Shown here piece after piece: positions 40,953-49,634 of a DNA stretch of 64,000 nt. Made by a program: the position numbers and the translations under genes. The DNA is from Bacteroidales bacterium CF (lineage in GTDB: Bacteria; Bacteroidota; Bacteroidia; Bacteroidales; UBA932). Under the pieces are notes generated by a model that saw only the letters and a program-made list of their open reading frames with translations, was not told the DNA's origin and made no database searches. Position 1 is the stretch's first letter. Every line of letters starts with the position of its first letter. The stretch spans positions 310,001 to 374,000 of the forward strand of contig CP006772.1 in NCBI GenBank assembly GCA_000473305.1, read 5' to 3'.

Positions 40953-42587
40953 ATGATACGAAAATCCTGCACGTTACTGCTAATTGCTTTAATAACACTA
41001 TCTTGTGAGATGAAAGAGAAGGCAGACCTCATTCTATACAATGGTGATGTCTACACCGTAGACTCGGTTTTTTCGAAATGTACCGCCATTGCGGTAAAAC
41101 ATGGAATCATTGTTGCCACGGGAGGAGATGAAGAGATTCTGAACAGATATCGTTCAGATAGCTATATAGATCTCAAGGGTGGTTTCCTTTACCCGGGTTT
41201 CAACGATGCACATTGCCACTTCATTAGTCTCGGAGAGGGTCTTATGACTTGCGATCTTCGCGGCGCAGGGTCATTTGACGAGATTTTAGCCAGAATCAAA
41301 GAGTTCATCGAGGATAAACCTGTCTCCTATATTCTTGGCGAGGGTTGGGATCAAAACCTTTGGGAAGACAAGTCGTTTCCTACCAATGAGAAGCTGAACG
41401 AGCTGTTTCCAAAAACCCCTGTAATTCTTACGAGGATTGATTTTCATGCAGTAATAGCTAATAATGCCGCAATAGACAGAGTCGGGATTAAACCGGGAGA
41501 TCCATCCATACCTCCAGGAGAGGCTCTGATAAAAAACGGCCGTTTTACAGGTATTTTTCTTGAGAATACGGCTGAGAGGTTCAAGAATTCAATACCCAAG
41601 CCGACAGGGAAGTCTCTGGAAAAGGTCATCATGACCGCTGAAGAGGAGTGTTTTAAAAACGGTCTCACCTCTATATCTGATGCCGAGGAGAGCCTCTCCT
41701 GCATACTGTCGCTAGACACCTTGTATACAAAGGGAAAGCTGAAAATAAGGTCCGATGTATGGCTGACAGCAAGTGAGGAGAATATGAACCATTTTAAAGC
41801 TCCATACAGAAACGGAAGGATGAGGGTAGGCACACTTAAGTTATATATAGACGGAGCTCTTGGTTCGAGAGGCGCTTTGCTGAAATATCCATACTCAGAC
41901 GATCCGTCAACAACCGGGATACGAATAGGTAGTGAGGTGGTATTCACAAGACAATGCGCATGGGCTCTGAAAAACGGTTTTCAGGTAGCCACTCACTGCA
42001 TAGGAGATCAGGCTAACCATGAGGCTCTGCGGGTTTACGGCTCTCTCTTAAAAACGAAAAATGATCTCAGGTGGAGAATAGAACATGCTCAAGTGGTGGA
42101 TCCTTCAGACATTAATCTTTTCGGGAAGTATTCAATTATACCTTCTATTCAGCCAACGCATGCCACTTCTGATATGTTTTGGGCTGATGAAAGGTTGGGC
42201 AGCAGGATCAAGGATTCTTATGCATACAAGGCACTGCTTTCTCAACTGGGGTGGTTACCTTCAGGAACAGATTTTCCGATAGAGAAGGTAAGTCCTATTT
42301 ATACGTTCTTTGCCGCAGTTTATAGGAAGAATCTGGAATTCGAGCCGGATTCTGGATTTCAGCCAGAAAATGCACTAACAAAGGAGGAGGCTCTCAAGTC
42401 GATGACAATATGGGCAGCAAAAGCCTCTTTTGAAGAGAATGTCAAGGGTAGTATAGAAAAGGGTAAGTACGCGGACTTCGTTCTGCTGGACAGAGATATA
42501 ATGACTGCTCCCGATTATGAAATTCCTTCAACCAGGGTTCTTATGACTATAGTAGGGGGCGAAGTTGTCTACAGCTTGCTTCCGTAA
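40953..42587 (+). CDS. Amidohydrolase lipoprotein, YtcJ/amidohydrolase_3 type
   Basis: A 544-residue metal-dependent hydrolase with a lipoprotein signal (LIALITLSC, Cys18). The amidohydrolase_3 barrel has GFNDAHCHF with the first metal histidines, ILGEGWDQNLW, VATHCIGDQAN with a later histidine, RIEHAQVV, and PSGTDFPIEKVSP with the catalytic Asp. The N-terminal KADLILYNGDVYTVD and C-terminal KGSIEKGKYADFVLLDRDI form the flanking beta-sandwich. These enzymes cleave exocyclic amides or formamides; the substrate is unknown. Export of this family as a lipoprotein is common in Bacteroidetes. It overlaps the convergent upp gene by 19 bases. Confidence 0.88.
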   Translation: MIRKSCTLLLIALITLSCEMKEKADLILYNGDVYTVDSVFSKCTAIAVKHGIIVATGGDEEILNRYRSDSYIDLKGGFLYPGFNDAHCHFISLGEGLMTCDLRGAGSFDEILARIKEFIEDKPVSYILGEGWDQNLWEDKSFPTNEKLNELFPKTPVILTRIDFHAVIANNAAIDRVGIKPGDPSIPPGEALIKNGRFTGIFLENTAERFKNSIPKPTGKSLEKVIMTAEEECFKNGLTSISDAEESLSCILSLDTLYTKGKLKIRSDVWLTASEENMNHFKAPYRNGRMRVGTLKLYIDGALGSRGALLKYPYSDDPSTTGIRIGSEVVFTRQCAWALKNGFQVATHCIGDQANHEALRVYGSLLKTKNDLRWRIEHAQVVDPSDINLFGKYSIIPSIQPTHATSDMFWADERLGSRIKDSYAYKALLSQLGWLPSGTDFPIEKVSPIYTFFAAVYRKNLEFEPDSGFQPENALTKEEALKSMTIWAAKASFEENVKGSIEKGKYADFVLLDRDIMTAPDYEIPSTRVLMTIVGGEVVYSLLP

Positions 42588-43222
42588 GCCAGGTCACCTG
42601 CATCTCCCAATCCCGGAACAATATATGACTTGATGGTCAGCTCCTCGTCAATGGCTCCCACCCATAGTGTGGTGTTTTTATGAGGTAGGTGCTTTGAGAG
42701 ATACTCTATGCCGTCAACACTTGCAATAGGGCATACTATATGGCTTATTTTAGGATTGCCGTTATCGCAGAGTTTGTTATAGGCCAGCACTAGTGATGAG
42801 CCGGTTGCAAGCATTGTGTCGGCCAGAATCAACACCTTGTCTTCTACTGAGGGAGTGCTGGCATACTCTATCTGTATTGTGAACTTGTTGTCTTTACCGT
42901 ATTTCCTGTATGCTGCAATAAAGGCATTCTGCGATTTGTCAAGGAGTGACAACATACCGTTGTGCAGAGGCAATCCGGCTCTCATTATGCTTGCCAGAAC
43001 CACAGAGTCGTCAATAGTATTGCATGAAGCTATGCCGAGAGGTGTTTGAATGCTTTTCGCAGAGTAGACAAGCTCTTTACTTATCTCATAAGCGAAAATC
43101 TCCCCAATTCTCTCGAGATTCCTCCGAAAGCGAAGGCTGTCCTTTTGTACTACATGATCACGTATTTCAGCTATAAAGTTGTTGAGGACAGAATTCTTCT
43201 CTCCAAGGTTTATGATTCTCAT
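42569..43222 (-). CDS. upp: Uracil phosphoribosyltransferase
   Basis: A 217-residue enzyme converting uracil and PRPP to UMP in pyrimidine salvage. The PRPP loop is ILADTMLATGSSL (about 133-145), and the uracil-binding end reads YIVPGLGDAGDLAYG. The N-terminus LRFRRNLERIGEIFAYEISKEL and MRAGLPLHNG match UPRT. Complete and cytoplasmic. The stop codon lies inside the end of the opposite amidohydrolase gene. Confidence 0.95.
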   Translation of the reverse strand: MRIINLGEKNSVLNNFIAEIRDHVVQKDSLRFRRNLERIGEIFAYEISKELVYSAKSIQTPLGIASCNTIDDSVVLASIMRAGLPLHNGMLSLLDKSQNAFIAAYRKYGKDNKFTIQIEYASTPSVEDKVLILADTMLATGSSLVLAYNKLCDNGNPKISHIVCPIASVDGIEYLSKHLPHKNTTLWVGAIDEELTIKSYIVPGLGDAGDLAYGSKL

Positions 43223-43264
43223 TGGTTGTTTATTTTCAGAATATTATTCAAAGGTATGAAAATA

Positions 43265-43954
43265 TCAGATTAGTCCATCGTCGGCAAAGCTAAAATATTC
43301 ATCACCGGCAATAATAAGGTGATCTAGAAGTGATATGTCGAAAAGAGCGGCAGCCTCTTTCAGCAACCTTGTCTGGACCTTGTCGTTTTCTCCCGGCTTC
43401 GCATTTCCGGAGGGGTGATTGTGGACCAGTATCAGAGAGCTTGCCAGCTTCTCGAGAGCATTCTTTATAACGATCTTTATATCGACCACGGTTGCGGAGA
43501 CCCCTCCGATACTGAGACGCTCCTTGGATATCAGCTTATTTGCCCTATTTAGGTACAGTACCCAGCACTCCTCGTGAGAAAGATCCCTCAAGATAGGGCT
43601 TATCAATCCTGCTGCGCTTGACGAGGATTGGATCTGCGCCTGTGTTCTGTTTTCTGTAAGAGAGTACCTCCTTGCGATTTCAAAGAGGGCCGTGAGAGTT
43701 ATTGCCTTCGCCGGACCTATTCCGAATCTTGATGTGAGTTTATCTACGCTTAACCTTGAAAGTTCGCGGAGATTGTTGTTGCATGATGATAAGAGTTCCC
43801 TTGCCAGATCGACTGCAGTTACTCCTTTGGTGCCACTGCCGAGAATAATTGCAATAAGTTCGCTGTCATCAAGAGAAGCAGCACTTTTTGCCACAAGCTT
43901 CTCCCTTGGTCTCTCTTCCTTTTGCCACTCTTTGATGGATAATCTTTTATTCAT
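43265..43954 (-). CDS. radC: RadC-family JAMM-domain protein
   Basis: A 229-residue RadC protein. The N-terminus is a UPF0758 helix-hairpin-helix part (SIKEWQKEERPREKL, LTSRFGIGPAKAITLTALFEIARR); the C-terminal JAMM metalloprotease-like domain has H178-x-H180-PSGN and D191 plus an upstream glutamate in EECWVLYLN. All metal ligands are present. The DNA-repair role once assigned is disputed and the substrate is unknown. rpsT lies upstream on the same strand, separated by a terminator. Confidence 0.93.
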   Translation of the reverse strand: MNKRLSIKEWQKEERPREKLVAKSAASLDDSELIAIILGSGTKGVTAVDLARELLSSCNNNLRELSRLSVDKLTSRFGIGPAKAITLTALFEIARRYSLTENRTQAQIQSSSSAAGLISPILRDLSHEECWVLYLNRANKLISKERLSIGGVSATVVDIKIVIKNALEKLASSLILVHNHPSGNAKPGENDKVQTRLLKEAAALFDISLLDHLIIAGDEYFSFADDGLI

Positions 43955-43967
43955 GTCGGTATAGTAT

Positions 43968-43998
43968 TAAAAAAAAGCTTCCCAAAGATTGGAAAGCT
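43968..43998 (-). terminator. Terminator after rpsT
   Basis: On the minus strand AGCTTTCC (43991-43998) pairs with GGGAAGCT (43976-43983) and is followed by a run of eight T. It lies about 30 bases beyond the rpsT stop, separating it from radC. Confidence 0.8.
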
Positions 43999-44028
43999 TT
44001 CTTTAAACTAAATGCCAACAAGTAAAAA

Positions 44029-44283
44029 TTACGCCAGTTTGCTTACATATGCAGCAATACCGCTTTTTAGATTTGCAGCTTTGTTTGCGTGGATGATTTT
44101 AACTTTGGCTAATTTGTCAAGCATTGAGGATACCTTTGGAAGGAGAGCCTCTGCTGCCGATTTGTCTGTAGTGTTACGTAATGCTTTAATCGCATTGCGT
44201 GTTGTCTTTGCATAATATTTATTATGCACTCTGCGTTTTTCGCTTTGGCGAGCGCGCTTGTCTGCTGATGCGTGATTTGCCAT
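44029..44283 (-). CDS. rpsT: 30S ribosomal protein S20
   Basis: An 84-residue basic, helical protein beginning MANHASADKRARQSEKRRVHNKYYAKTTRNAIK, the S20 signature, and ending in AANLKSGIAAYVSKLA. It binds 16S rRNA in the small subunit. Normal length. It follows tRNA-Glu by 22 bases and may be part of the same primary transcript. Confidence 0.96.
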   Translation of the reverse strand: MANHASADKRARQSEKRRVHNKYYAKTTRNAIKALRNTTDKSAAEALLPKVSSMLDKLAKVKIIHANKAANLKSGIAAYVSKLA

Positions 44284-44305
44284 TTCTCTCTTTTTTATAT
44301 TTTGG

Positions 44306-44377
44306 TAGTCGGTAGGGGAATCGAACCCCTATTGCAAGAATGAAAATCTTGAGTCCTAACCGTTAGACGAACCGACC
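44306..44377 (-). tRNA. tRNA-Glu (anticodon TTC)
   Basis: The minus strand folds as a 72-base tRNA: acceptor GGTCGGT with ACCGACT, D arm with TCTAACGGTTAGGA, anticodon stem CAAGA/TCTTG around TTTTCAT giving TTC, and T arm AGGGGTTCGATTCCCCT. CCA is not encoded. A strong promoter lies upstream. Confidence 0.95.
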
Positions 44378-44404
44378 GTGCACCCTATTCAGGATTAGGG
44401 AGTG

Positions 44405-44435
44405 CAAAGGTAGAAATTATCTAATTAGTTCCAAA
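44405..44435 (-). promoter_or_regulatory. Promoter of tRNA-Glu (and perhaps rpsT)
   Basis: TTTG (44432-44435), a 19-base spacer and TACCTTTG (44405-44412) on the minus strand match the housekeeping consensus exactly. Confidence 0.75.
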
Positions 44436-44440
44436 AAATT

Positions 44441-45421
44441 TTAGAAAAATTCAAAAGAATATATTATCGATTCTACCTGCCTGAGATAATTTCTCTTGTC
44501 GTATCTTGGTGCATAGACGAATGCTTCAAGCACTATCAGCTTCTGTTTTTCCTTGTCCAGAAAGATATGATCTACAAAAGGTCCGCCCATGAAGTCGTTC
44601 TGTACTTCCCAAAGACTTCTCAGCTCGACAAAGCTTCTTTTATTGTATTTCACCCATCTGAATCCCGGATCTATTGACATATTGGTTGTCATGTATGAGT
44701 TCTCCATCTCTCCCGGAACATTGCGGAAAAGCACGTCGTTTCTCATTGCAAGCAGTTTTGCAGGGGTAAAGTCTGTACTGTCCTTGAATGGATAGCTGTA
44801 TACAAAGACTCCTAGATTTGTATATGTGGTTTCATATGATATCCATATGAAATCAGCTGTTTTCTTTTTTAGAGTGTAGCCTTTCGGGAAATATGGAGAT
44901 CCTCCGAAAGTTGCAGTGACAACGTCTCTGAGTGCTTTTTCCTCATACTTCTTGGCATTGGAGATGTTTCTGTTTCTTTCGGCTTGCAGGAAGACATTAG
45001 TGAGTTTGTCACTCTCTTTGGTAACTAGTTCTGCTGCATCTTTTGCATTGGCTGTGGATATGGTAACGACTGTCTGAGGTGCCGCCCAGACATTCTCCTG
45101 ATATGCAATGGTAGGCTGTTGTACATTTGCAGCTGTATGAACAATGATAATGTTCCGGTGTGTCTGGAAAATGTTGGAAAATGCGTTTTCCGGAACATTT
45201 ACCAGATTGAAGAGAGGTTCTATCTGGGGCAGATATGGATGTTCAGATCCAAGGACCGAGCGAAGGGTTATTCCGGGATCGGATTCCCAGTCCCCTTTGC
45301 TGATTACTACAATCACTTCACCGGCTTTTCCGCTGATGCTTGGCATAAGCTTCGGGCCTCCTTTGCATGATGCCAGAAGTGATCCTAAAATAAGGAATAG
45401 TACCAGATTTATTTTTCTCAT
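44441..45421 (-). CDS. DUF4837 lipoprotein
   Basis: A 326-residue lipoprotein (signal ending SLLASC, Cys19) of the Bacteroidetes DUF4837 family, function unknown. Recognisable text is PSISGKAGEVIVVISKGDWESDPG, HRNIIIVHT, FIWISYETTYTNLGVFVYSYPF and GPFVDHIFLDKEKQKLIVLEAFVYAP. It is the last gene of the SOR-M23-dxr-rseP run; its start lies 7 bases beyond the rseP stop. That position next to cell-envelope genes is recurrent in the phylum as far as I know. ATG 45421 puts the signal peptide at the N-terminus. Confidence 0.85.
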   Translation of the reverse strand: MRKINLVLFLILGSLLASCKGGPKLMPSISGKAGEVIVVISKGDWESDPGITLRSVLGSEHPYLPQIEPLFNLVNVPENAFSNIFQTHRNIIIVHTAANVQQPTIAYQENVWAAPQTVVTISTANAKDAAELVTKESDKLTNVFLQAERNRNISNAKKYEEKALRDVVTATFGGSPYFPKGYTLKKKTADFIWISYETTYTNLGVFVYSYPFKDSTDFTPAKLLAMRNDVLFRNVPGEMENSYMTTNMSIDPGFRWVKYNKRSFVELRSLWEVQNDFMGGPFVDHIFLDKEKQKLIVLEAFVYAPRYDKRNYLRQVESIIYSFEFF

Positions 45422-45428
45422 GTTCTTG

Positions 45429-46754
45429 TTATTTAAAAAGTCTGTAAATATCGTTTCCGAAAGCAAGGAACATTATGGCAAGCAAAAATAGCATTCCTAT
45501 GACTTGCGCAATCTCAAGGAACTTGTCACTCGGTTTTCTGCGGGTTATTATCTCATAAAGAAGGAAAAGTATATGCCCGCCGTCAAGTGCCGGGATAGGT
45601 ATGAGGTTTATGACAGCAAGCATTATTGAGAGCCATGCTGTTATATTCCAGAATATCTCCCACTCCCAGGTGCTTGGGAAAATATTACCAATCGCTATGA
45701 AGCTTCCGACAGATTTGTATGCTTCCGTTTTTGGAGAGAAGATCAATCCCAGCTCTTTTACATAATTTGTTATTGTGGAGATTGTCTTGTTGGCTCCGGC
45801 CGGTATGGCCGACAGAAGAGAGTAATTTACCTGTGTTACATTAAAGAATTTATGCACATCACTGTTCAGAAAGACACCGATCCTTCCGGCTGTGTCTACT
45901 GCAAGTACTTTTGGTATTAATGTGCCTCCGCGGTTTATAATGAAGCTTACTGAGTCACCTTTATGCTCCATCAGAATTGCCTGAATATCCTGAATTATGA
46001 AGACCTTCTGTGAGTCAACCTCAGCGACACGATCTCCGGGCATCAGACCGGCATTGTAGTTAAGAGAGCTGTCCGGAACCGAAAGCACCTCGTAAGGTAC
46101 ACGAAGGGTAAACATACCCGGTGTATTGAGTATCGCGGGAATATAATCGGGATCAATATTCACTGATACCTCGGCGCTGTCTCTTATTACGATAGCAGTA
46201 GTCGCCTGATTGCGTGCTATGCTCAGCTGTATGTCCTGAAAACGGTCTACGGGCATTCCTTCTATAGATACTACACGGTCTCCGTTCCTGAACCCTATCT
46301 CCTTGGCAAGATCGTTACACTGTACACCATAAACAGCGTCCTTGTTCTTCAGATACTCTTCACCCCATGTGAAAAGGGTAGAGGAGTATATAAGAATGGC
46401 CAATATGAAGTTGAAGAAGACACCTCCAAACATTACGAAAAATCTTTGCCAGGCAGGTTTGCTCCTGAATTCCCATGGTTTTGGCTCCTCTTTCATTGCC
46501 TCTTTGTCCATAGATTCGTCAATCATTCCGGAGATCTTGCAATAACCTCCGAGCGGAAGCCAGCCTATACCATATTCGGTATCGCTGCCTTTAGGCTTGA
46601 ACTTGAATAATGAGAACCATGGGTCAAAGAAAAGATAGAACTTCTCAACACGTATCTTAAAGAGTCTTGCGAAGAAGAAATGGCCGAATTCATGTATTAG
46701 GACAAGCAGCGACAGAGCAGCTATAACCTGTACGATTTTAATAAATATTATCAT
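45429..46754 (-). CDS. rseP: Site-2 protease RseP (RIP metalloprotease)
   Basis: A 441-residue inner-membrane zinc protease that cuts anti-sigma factors and signal-peptide remnants within the membrane. The zinc motif HEFGH is at 21-25 in the first helix; two PDZ-like segments follow (GVQCNDLAKEIGFRNGDRVVSIEGM and NYNAGLMPGDRVAEVDSQKVF); the third zinc ligand is in LIPIPALDGGHIL. The last helices close the protein. It is a candidate to act on the membrane partner of an ECF sigma factor such as the one at 8.7 kb, although nothing links them directly. It follows dxr by 3 bases. Confidence 0.94.
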   Translation of the reverse strand: MIIFIKIVQVIAALSLLVLIHEFGHFFFARLFKIRVEKFYLFFDPWFSLFKFKPKGSDTEYGIGWLPLGGYCKISGMIDESMDKEAMKEEPKPWEFRSKPAWQRFFVMFGGVFFNFILAILIYSSTLFTWGEEYLKNKDAVYGVQCNDLAKEIGFRNGDRVVSIEGMPVDRFQDIQLSIARNQATTAIVIRDSAEVSVNIDPDYIPAILNTPGMFTLRVPYEVLSVPDSSLNYNAGLMPGDRVAEVDSQKVFIIQDIQAILMEHKGDSVSFIINRGGTLIPKVLAVDTAGRIGVFLNSDVHKFFNVTQVNYSLLSAIPAGANKTISTITNYVKELGLIFSPKTEAYKSVGSFIAIGNIFPSTWEWEIFWNITAWLSIMLAVINLIPIPALDGGHILFLLYEIITRRKPSDKFLEIAQVIGMLFLLAIMFLAFGNDIYRLFK

Positions 46755-46757
46755 TTT

Positions 46758-47915
46758 CTAGTTATATTTTCTTTTTTCAATATTAGCCTGCTCCCGTGCA
46801 AGCATGTCTGTGTCGAATATCTCCTCCAAAGTCGGCTCAGCAACAAATTTTGTTCCAGAGAGCACATTTTCAATTACTTTTGGAATAGCCGAGAAAGGCA
46901 TGCCGCCTTTGAGGTAATGGTAAACCGCAACTTCATTGGCGGCATTCATAGAACAGGGAAGATTACCTCCCTTGCTGATAGCCTCGGTTGCTATTCTCAG
47001 ACAAGGGAATTTGTCGTAATCCGGTTTGAAAAAATCGAGATTCCTTACCTCGGCAAAATCCAGCCTTTTTGTATCCAGATCCACTCTGTATGGGTACGAG
47101 AGAGCGTAAAGGATTGGCAGTCTCATGTCCGGATGGCTTAGCTGTGCAATAACAGCCCCGTCCTTGAACTGTACCATGGAGTGGACAATGGACTGAGGAT
47201 GTACTATAATTTCAATATCGGAGGGTTTAACATTGAACAGCCATTTTGCCTCTATAAGCTCAAGCCCTTTGTTCATCATACTGGCTGAATCGATGGTGAT
47301 TTTGGCTCCCATATTCCATTTGGGATGGTTTAATGCCTGCTCTACTGTTGCATTGGCAATCTCCTCGGCACTCTTTGTGAAAAATGGGCCTCCTGAAGAG
47401 GTCAGTAATATTTTCTCAATCTCTCCCATGTGTCCCTGAAGACATTGGAAAATAGCGGAGTGCTCGGAGTCTACGGGTATTATAGGAACGTGGTGTGTGG
47501 CAGCCAGTTTTGTGATTATCTCACCGGCAGCGACCAGCGTCTCTTTGTTGGCCAGCGCTATCGCCTTACCTGCCTTTATTGCCTCAACTGTCGGCTTCAA
47601 ACCGCTGAATCCGACCATGGCTGTAAGAACTATGTCAATAGTGCTGCTCCTGACTATCTCCGATATGGAGTCTTCTCCTGTAAATACCTTTATTCCAAGC
47701 GGGTCAAGGGCTTTGAACACCTCATCATATTTAGCCTCACTTGCAATAACAACGGAATCTGGGTCAAACTCTTTGGCCTGTTTTATCAATAACTGTGCAT
47801 TTGTGTTGGCTGTCAGTGTGACAACCTCGAACATTTCAGGGTGTCCGGAGATTACCTCAAGGGCCTGTTTGCCGATAGAGCCTGTTGATCCTAAAATGGC
47901 AACTCTTCGCTTCAT
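46758..47915 (-). CDS. dxr: 1-deoxy-D-xylulose 5-phosphate reductoisomerase
   Basis: A 385-residue enzyme of the MEP isoprenoid pathway; it converts DXP to MEP with NADPH. The NADPH site is GSTGSIG at 8-14; active-site text includes LANKETLVAAG, VDSEHSAIFQ, LTSSGGPF and HPKWNMGAKITIDSASMMNKGLELIEA. The C-terminal helical domain is complete. Cytoplasmic. The neighbour order dxr-rseP is conserved in many bacteria. The M23 gene ends 9 bases upstream. Confidence 0.96.
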   Translation of the reverse strand: MKRRVAILGSTGSIGKQALEVISGHPEMFEVVTLTANTNAQLLIKQAKEFDPDSVVIASEAKYDEVFKALDPLGIKVFTGEDSISEIVRSSTIDIVLTAMVGFSGLKPTVEAIKAGKAIALANKETLVAAGEIITKLAATHHVPIIPVDSEHSAIFQCLQGHMGEIEKILLTSSGGPFFTKSAEEIANATVEQALNHPKWNMGAKITIDSASMMNKGLELIEAKWLFNVKPSDIEIIVHPQSIVHSMVQFKDGAVIAQLSHPDMRLPILYALSYPYRVDLDTKRLDFAEVRNLDFFKPDYDKFPCLRIATEAISKGGNLPCSMNAANEVAVYHYLKGGMPFSAIPKVIENVLSGTKFVAEPTLEEIFDTDMLAREQANIEKRKYN

Positions 47916-47924
47916 TCGTCTCTC

Positions 47925-48782
47925 TTAGAATTTTATATATTTTGAAGGATCTATGGCAACACCTTTATGCCACAATTCAAAATGCAGATGAGAGCCGGTT
48001 GTGATGCTACCGGTATTTCCGGTAAGTGCTATGGCTGTTCCTGCGGTTACCTTATCGCCTGCCTTTTTCAGTAATTTGGAGTTATGCTTGTATATTGAGA
48101 CTAAGTCATTGCTGTGCTGTATCTGAATAACAAAGCCGGCTTCATCTGTCCAGGTCGCCTGCATGACTGTACCGTCAAGTGTGGCACACACGACAGTGTT
48201 CGACGGTGTGGCTATGTCAAGATAGGGGTGGTTCAGGGCAGCATTGTACCCGTCAGAGATTATGCCTTTTACCGGCGGGAAAAAGTGCAGCCCCTCAATC
48301 TGTTCAATCCCTCTTTTTTTACCAAGGTTAAACTGCTCCTGGCGGATTACCTCCTCTCTAAGCATTGAGTCCTCTTTTATCTTTTCTGCTTTAATAATTG
48401 AGGTGTCAGTAGCTGATGCCGGGCTGGTGCTAAGTTCCATCTCCTCCGGTTTTTGCCCTGTTGCAATACGCTGTATATTAGTAAGCTGGTATTCCGAGAG
48501 CTTCAATACATGTTCAAGTGAGTCTACCTTAAGGGCATTCTCGACAATTGCACGCCTTGTCTGAGCATTCGGATAACCGGGTATGAACTCCCTGAGAGGG
48601 GTGTATGATATCAGTATGGTAACGGAGATGATGATAAAAATAACAGTAAGGCAAATACTGAGTATAAACATGAGCCCCTTTGCCCTGAAGACAAAAAGCT
48701 CCTCATGGGAGGTATCATTGAACACCGAAAAACGGAACTTGCTGTGGAGTATCTTGATTTTCTCCTTCTTAACTCTTGTCAT
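47925..48782 (-). CDS. M23 (LytM-type) peptidase, membrane-anchored
   Basis: A 285-residue protein with one TM helix (about 32-55), a helical periplasmic linker (EHVLKLSEYQLTNIQRIATG), and a C-terminal LytM domain: NHPYLDIATPSNTVVCA with the first zinc ligands (H and D), and SHLHFELWHKG with the HxH motif. The ligands for an active zinc endopeptidase are present. It would cut peptide cross-links of peptidoglycan or activate amidases. Its start overlaps the end of the superoxide-reductase gene by 14 bases, so the two are translationally coupled. Confidence 0.88.
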   Translation of the reverse strand: MTRVKKEKIKILHSKFRFSVFNDTSHEELFVFRAKGLMFILSICLTVIFIIISVTILISYTPLREFIPGYPNAQTRRAIVENALKVDSLEHVLKLSEYQLTNIQRIATGQKPEEMELSTSPASATDTSIIKAEKIKEDSMLREEVIRQEQFNLGKKRGIEQIEGLHFFPPVKGIISDGYNAALNHPYLDIATPSNTVVCATLDGTVMQATWTDEAGFVIQIQHSNDLVSIYKHNSKLLKKAGDKVTAGTAIALTGNTGSITTGSHLHFELWHKGVAIDPSKYIKF

Positions 48783-49155
48783 AAACTTTGATAAATATCT
48801 CTTCGCTTCTCCATAACCCGTGCTTGTTGCAGTAAGCTAAAGCAGTAAGTCTCATGCTTACTTTCGGGATAAATGTGAAAACAGTCTCAATCTGTATGGG
48901 ATTATTGCCGTAGCTGCCACATGAGAGCTTAACCTCACCGACAAGTGTCTCCAGATTCCATAACTGGATATACTCAAAATGATGCTCGGATGTGTTGGGG
49001 TGTTTAATACTCATCCCTATCCTGACTTTCGCCTGGAAAGGGGTATCTCTTTCAGCCTCCATGTCGCAGATTATAACCGGAGTGTGCTTGTCTGCATAAG
49101 CCCTTACCTTGTCGCTTCCACCGGCGAAATCCGTGTATGTGAATAATCTTGGCAT
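48769..49155 (-). CDS. Superoxide reductase-like protein (class II SORL domain)
   Basis: A 128-residue single-domain protein of the neelaredoxin/desulfoferrodoxin fold. The square-pyramidal iron site ligands appear in order: H24 in DKHTPV, H52 in IKHPN, H58 or H59 in SEHHFEYIQLW, and C109-NK-H112-G. There is no N-terminal desulforedoxin domain. It should reduce superoxide to hydrogen peroxide in the cytoplasm without making oxygen. The lysine before H24 is kept. ATG 49155 is chosen because the TACTTTTG promoter box overlaps the alternative start at 49176. It heads the M23-dxr-rseP operon. Confidence 0.82.
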   Translation of the reverse strand: MPRLFTYTDFAGGSDKVRAYADKHTPVIICDMEAERDTPFQAKVRIGMSIKHPNTSEHHFEYIQLWNLETLVGEVKLSCGSYGNNPIQIETVFTFIPKVSMRLTALAYCNKHGLWRSEEIFIKVYDKS

Positions 49156-49173
49156 AATGAAATTTATAAGCCT

Positions 49174-49202
49174 CAAAAGTACTAAAAAAATAACTAACTT
49201 TG
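49174..49202. promoter_or_regulatory. Back-to-back -7 boxes between the SOR operon and ruvX
   Basis: TACTTTTG (49174-49181, minus strand) faces the SOR gene; TAACTTTG (49195-49202, plus strand) faces ruvX and ends 4 bases before its ATG. The -33 matches are poor for both. If both are used, the two polymerases would interfere. Confidence 0.45.
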
Positions 49203-49206
49203 CCCT

Positions 49207-49623
49207 ATGGAGAGAATTATAGGGATAGATTATGGCAAAAAGAGAGTGGGGGTGGCAGTGAGTGATCCTCTCGGGATTTTTGCCTCAGCTCTCGACACTG
49301 TACCGTCAGCTTCCATAATAGACTATCTGAAAGGCTATATTGAGAAGGAGCATGTGACACTTTTTGTCATAGGTTATCCTATGAATCTCAACAACAAACC
49401 ATCTGAAGCGGCTCAATATGTAGATCAGTTTCTCAACAGGCTTAGAAAACAATTTCCATCGATACCTGTTAAACTTGAGGACGAGCGTTTCACTTCACAA
49501 CTTGCATTCAGGACTATGATTGACGGAGGGGTGAAAAAAATGGACCGCAGGGACAAGGGGATGGTCGACAAAATAAGTGCGGCTATCATCCTTCAAAGTT
49601 ATTTAGACAGAAATAAACATTAG
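49207..49623 (+). CDS. ruvX: YqgF/RuvX putative Holliday junction resolvase
   Basis: A 138-residue RNase H-fold nuclease. The first acidic motif is IGIDYGKKRVGVAVSD (D8), then FVIGYPMNLNNKPSEAA, KLEDERFTSQLA with the second acidic residue, and KISAAIILQSYLD with the last. In other bacteria it processes 16S rRNA ends or recombination intermediates. The -7 box ends 4 bases before the ATG, so the message may start at the AUG. It begins the ruvX-def-phosphomannomutase-hydrolase run, each spaced 11 bases apart. Confidence 0.92.
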   Translation: MERIIGIDYGKKRVGVAVSDPLGIFASALDTVPSASIIDYLKGYIEKEHVTLFVIGYPMNLNNKPSEAAQYVDQFLNRLRKQFPSIPVKLEDERFTSQLAFRTMIDGGVKKMDRRDKGMVDKISAAIILQSYLDRNKH

Positions 49624-49634
49624 ATAAAGTTATT

